The translations under genes were made by a program, and so were the position numbers. Positions 7,031-7,330 of a stretch of DNA of 7,330 nt are shown here, piece after piece. The notes below the pieces were generated by a model. It saw only the letters and a program-made list of their open reading frames with translations. It made no database searches and was not told the origin of the DNA. Location: the NCBI GenBank assembly GCA_003557545.1, contig PWOD01000129.1:1-7330 (forward strand), read 5' to 3'. The stretch comes from a bacterium (GTDB lineage Bacteria; T1Sed10-126). Position 1 is the first letter of the stretch; each line of letters begins with the position of its first letter.

Positions 7031-7036
7031 TATATT
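7008..7036 (+). promoter_or_regulatory. Candidate promoter for the molybdenum hydroxylase genes
   Basis: TTGAAG (7008-7013), 17 nt, then TATATT (7031-7036): 4 of 6 and 5 of 6 matches to the sigma-70 consensus at ideal spacing. Transcription would begin near 7043, about 50 nt before the start codon at 7095. It lies in a 198-bp gap after mdcA that holds no other gene, so the downstream gene may be transcribed separately from mdcA. Confidence 0.45.
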
Positions 7037-7094
7037 AATAGGCTAAAATCAGTTATGTCTTTGTCTAAGTCTAAATTCATTGAAAAGGTGATCG

Positions 7095-7330
7095 ATGAAC
7101 ATGCACACCGACTTCAGCTATTTTGCTCCGGGAACAGTTCCCGAGCTCCATCAGCTTCTTCAACAACAATCAAAATCTACTGAGTTGCTGGCCGGTGGAA
7201 CCGATCTACTGGTCGATATAAGGGCTGGCCGAAAATCTCCCGACAGAATAATTGATATAAAACAGATAGAAGCTTTTAAAACAGTTGATTACAGTCCTGA
7301 TAAAGGGTTAATCATCGGGGCATCTGTCAG
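7095..7330 (+). CDS. FAD-binding (medium) subunit of a molybdenum hydroxylase, N-terminal part (runs off the window)
   Basis: Members of this family (XdhB, CoxM, NdhF-like and HbaD-like medium subunits, usually about 270-300 residues) carry FAD and pass electrons between the 2Fe-2S subunit and the final acceptor in xanthine dehydrogenase, CO dehydrogenase and related molybdenum hydroxylases. The first 78 codons are visible. The N-terminus has the family's 'F-x-Y-x-x-P-x-T-V-x-E' pattern (DFSYFAPGTVPEL, 6-18), the FAD-pyrophosphate-binding AGGTDLLVDIR at 33-43, then RIIDIKQI (51-58) and GLIIGASV (71-78). I chose the ATG at 7095 because AGGTGAT lies directly upstream at suitable spacing; the ATG at 7101 is a possible alternative. 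The catalytic molybdopterin subunit and the iron-sulphur subunit are expected downstream but are not visible, so the substrate (purine, pyrimidine, nicotinate, aldehyde or CO) cannot be decided. True CO dehydrogenase is only one of many options. Confidence 0.88.
   Translation, partial: MNMHTDFSYFAPGTVPELHQLLQQQSKSTELLAGGTDLLVDIRAGRKSPDRIIDIKQIEAFKTVDYSPDKGLIIGASV

Noticed and set aside
7055-7183. 42-residue open frame beginning ATG TCT TTG upstream of the FAD-subunit gene
   Set aside because: It has no clear ribosome binding site and runs out of frame into the well-supported FAD-subunit gene, ending in a serine- and threonine-rich tail with no family resemblance.
7095-7330. Specific naming as a CO dehydrogenase subunit
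   Set aside because: The visible N-terminal FAD motif is common to all molybdenum hydroxylase medium subunits; without the catalytic subunit the substrate class cannot be named.

Overview
The window looks bacterial, from an organism that uses Shine-Dalgarno sites of the GGAGG type and has moderate GC. The gene content (a DHH-CBS-nucleotidyltransferase fusion, ScpA, an MdcA-type transferase, a molybdenum hydroxylase subunit) would suit an anaerobic Gram-positive bacterium, perhaps a Halanaerobiales- or Clostridia-like lineage. That placement is an impression from memory of protein families, not a measured result. No tRNA, rRNA, CRISPR array, transposase or insertion sequence was seen.

Two gene blocks face away from each other across a 310-bp intergenic region (4011-4320). 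The left block is on the minus strand and reads, in transcription order, a GT2 glycosyltransferase (4010-3093), an 873-residue fusion protein of the A-adding tRNA nucleotidyltransferase class (3030-409), and the beginning of scpA (419 to beyond base 1). The fusion gene and scpA overlap by 11 bp, so the block is probably one transcript. It is mostly housekeeping in nature (tRNA 3'-end maturation and chromosome condensation), with a glycosyltransferase at its head.

The right block is on the plus strand and reads a nitrilase-superfamily amidohydrolase with an intact Glu-Lys-Cys triad (4321-5169), a full-length malonate decarboxylase alpha subunit, MdcA (5265-6896), and the first 78 codons of a FAD-binding subunit of a xanthine dehydrogenase/CO dehydrogenase-type molybdenum hydroxylase (7095 to beyond 7330). 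A promoter-like sequence overlapped by a perfect 8-bp inverted repeat lies just before the last gene.

The right block is the more interesting one. Hydroxylation of an N-heterocycle, C-N bond hydrolysis and malonate activation together would fit an oxidative pyrimidine-type route (uracil to barbiturate to ureidomalonate to malonate). This is a hypothesis from neighbourhood only. The last gene may form a separate transcription unit, and no other mdc gene is visible. A second point of interest is that the fusion protein carries an Asp-to-Glu change in each of its two metal-binding catalytic motifs.
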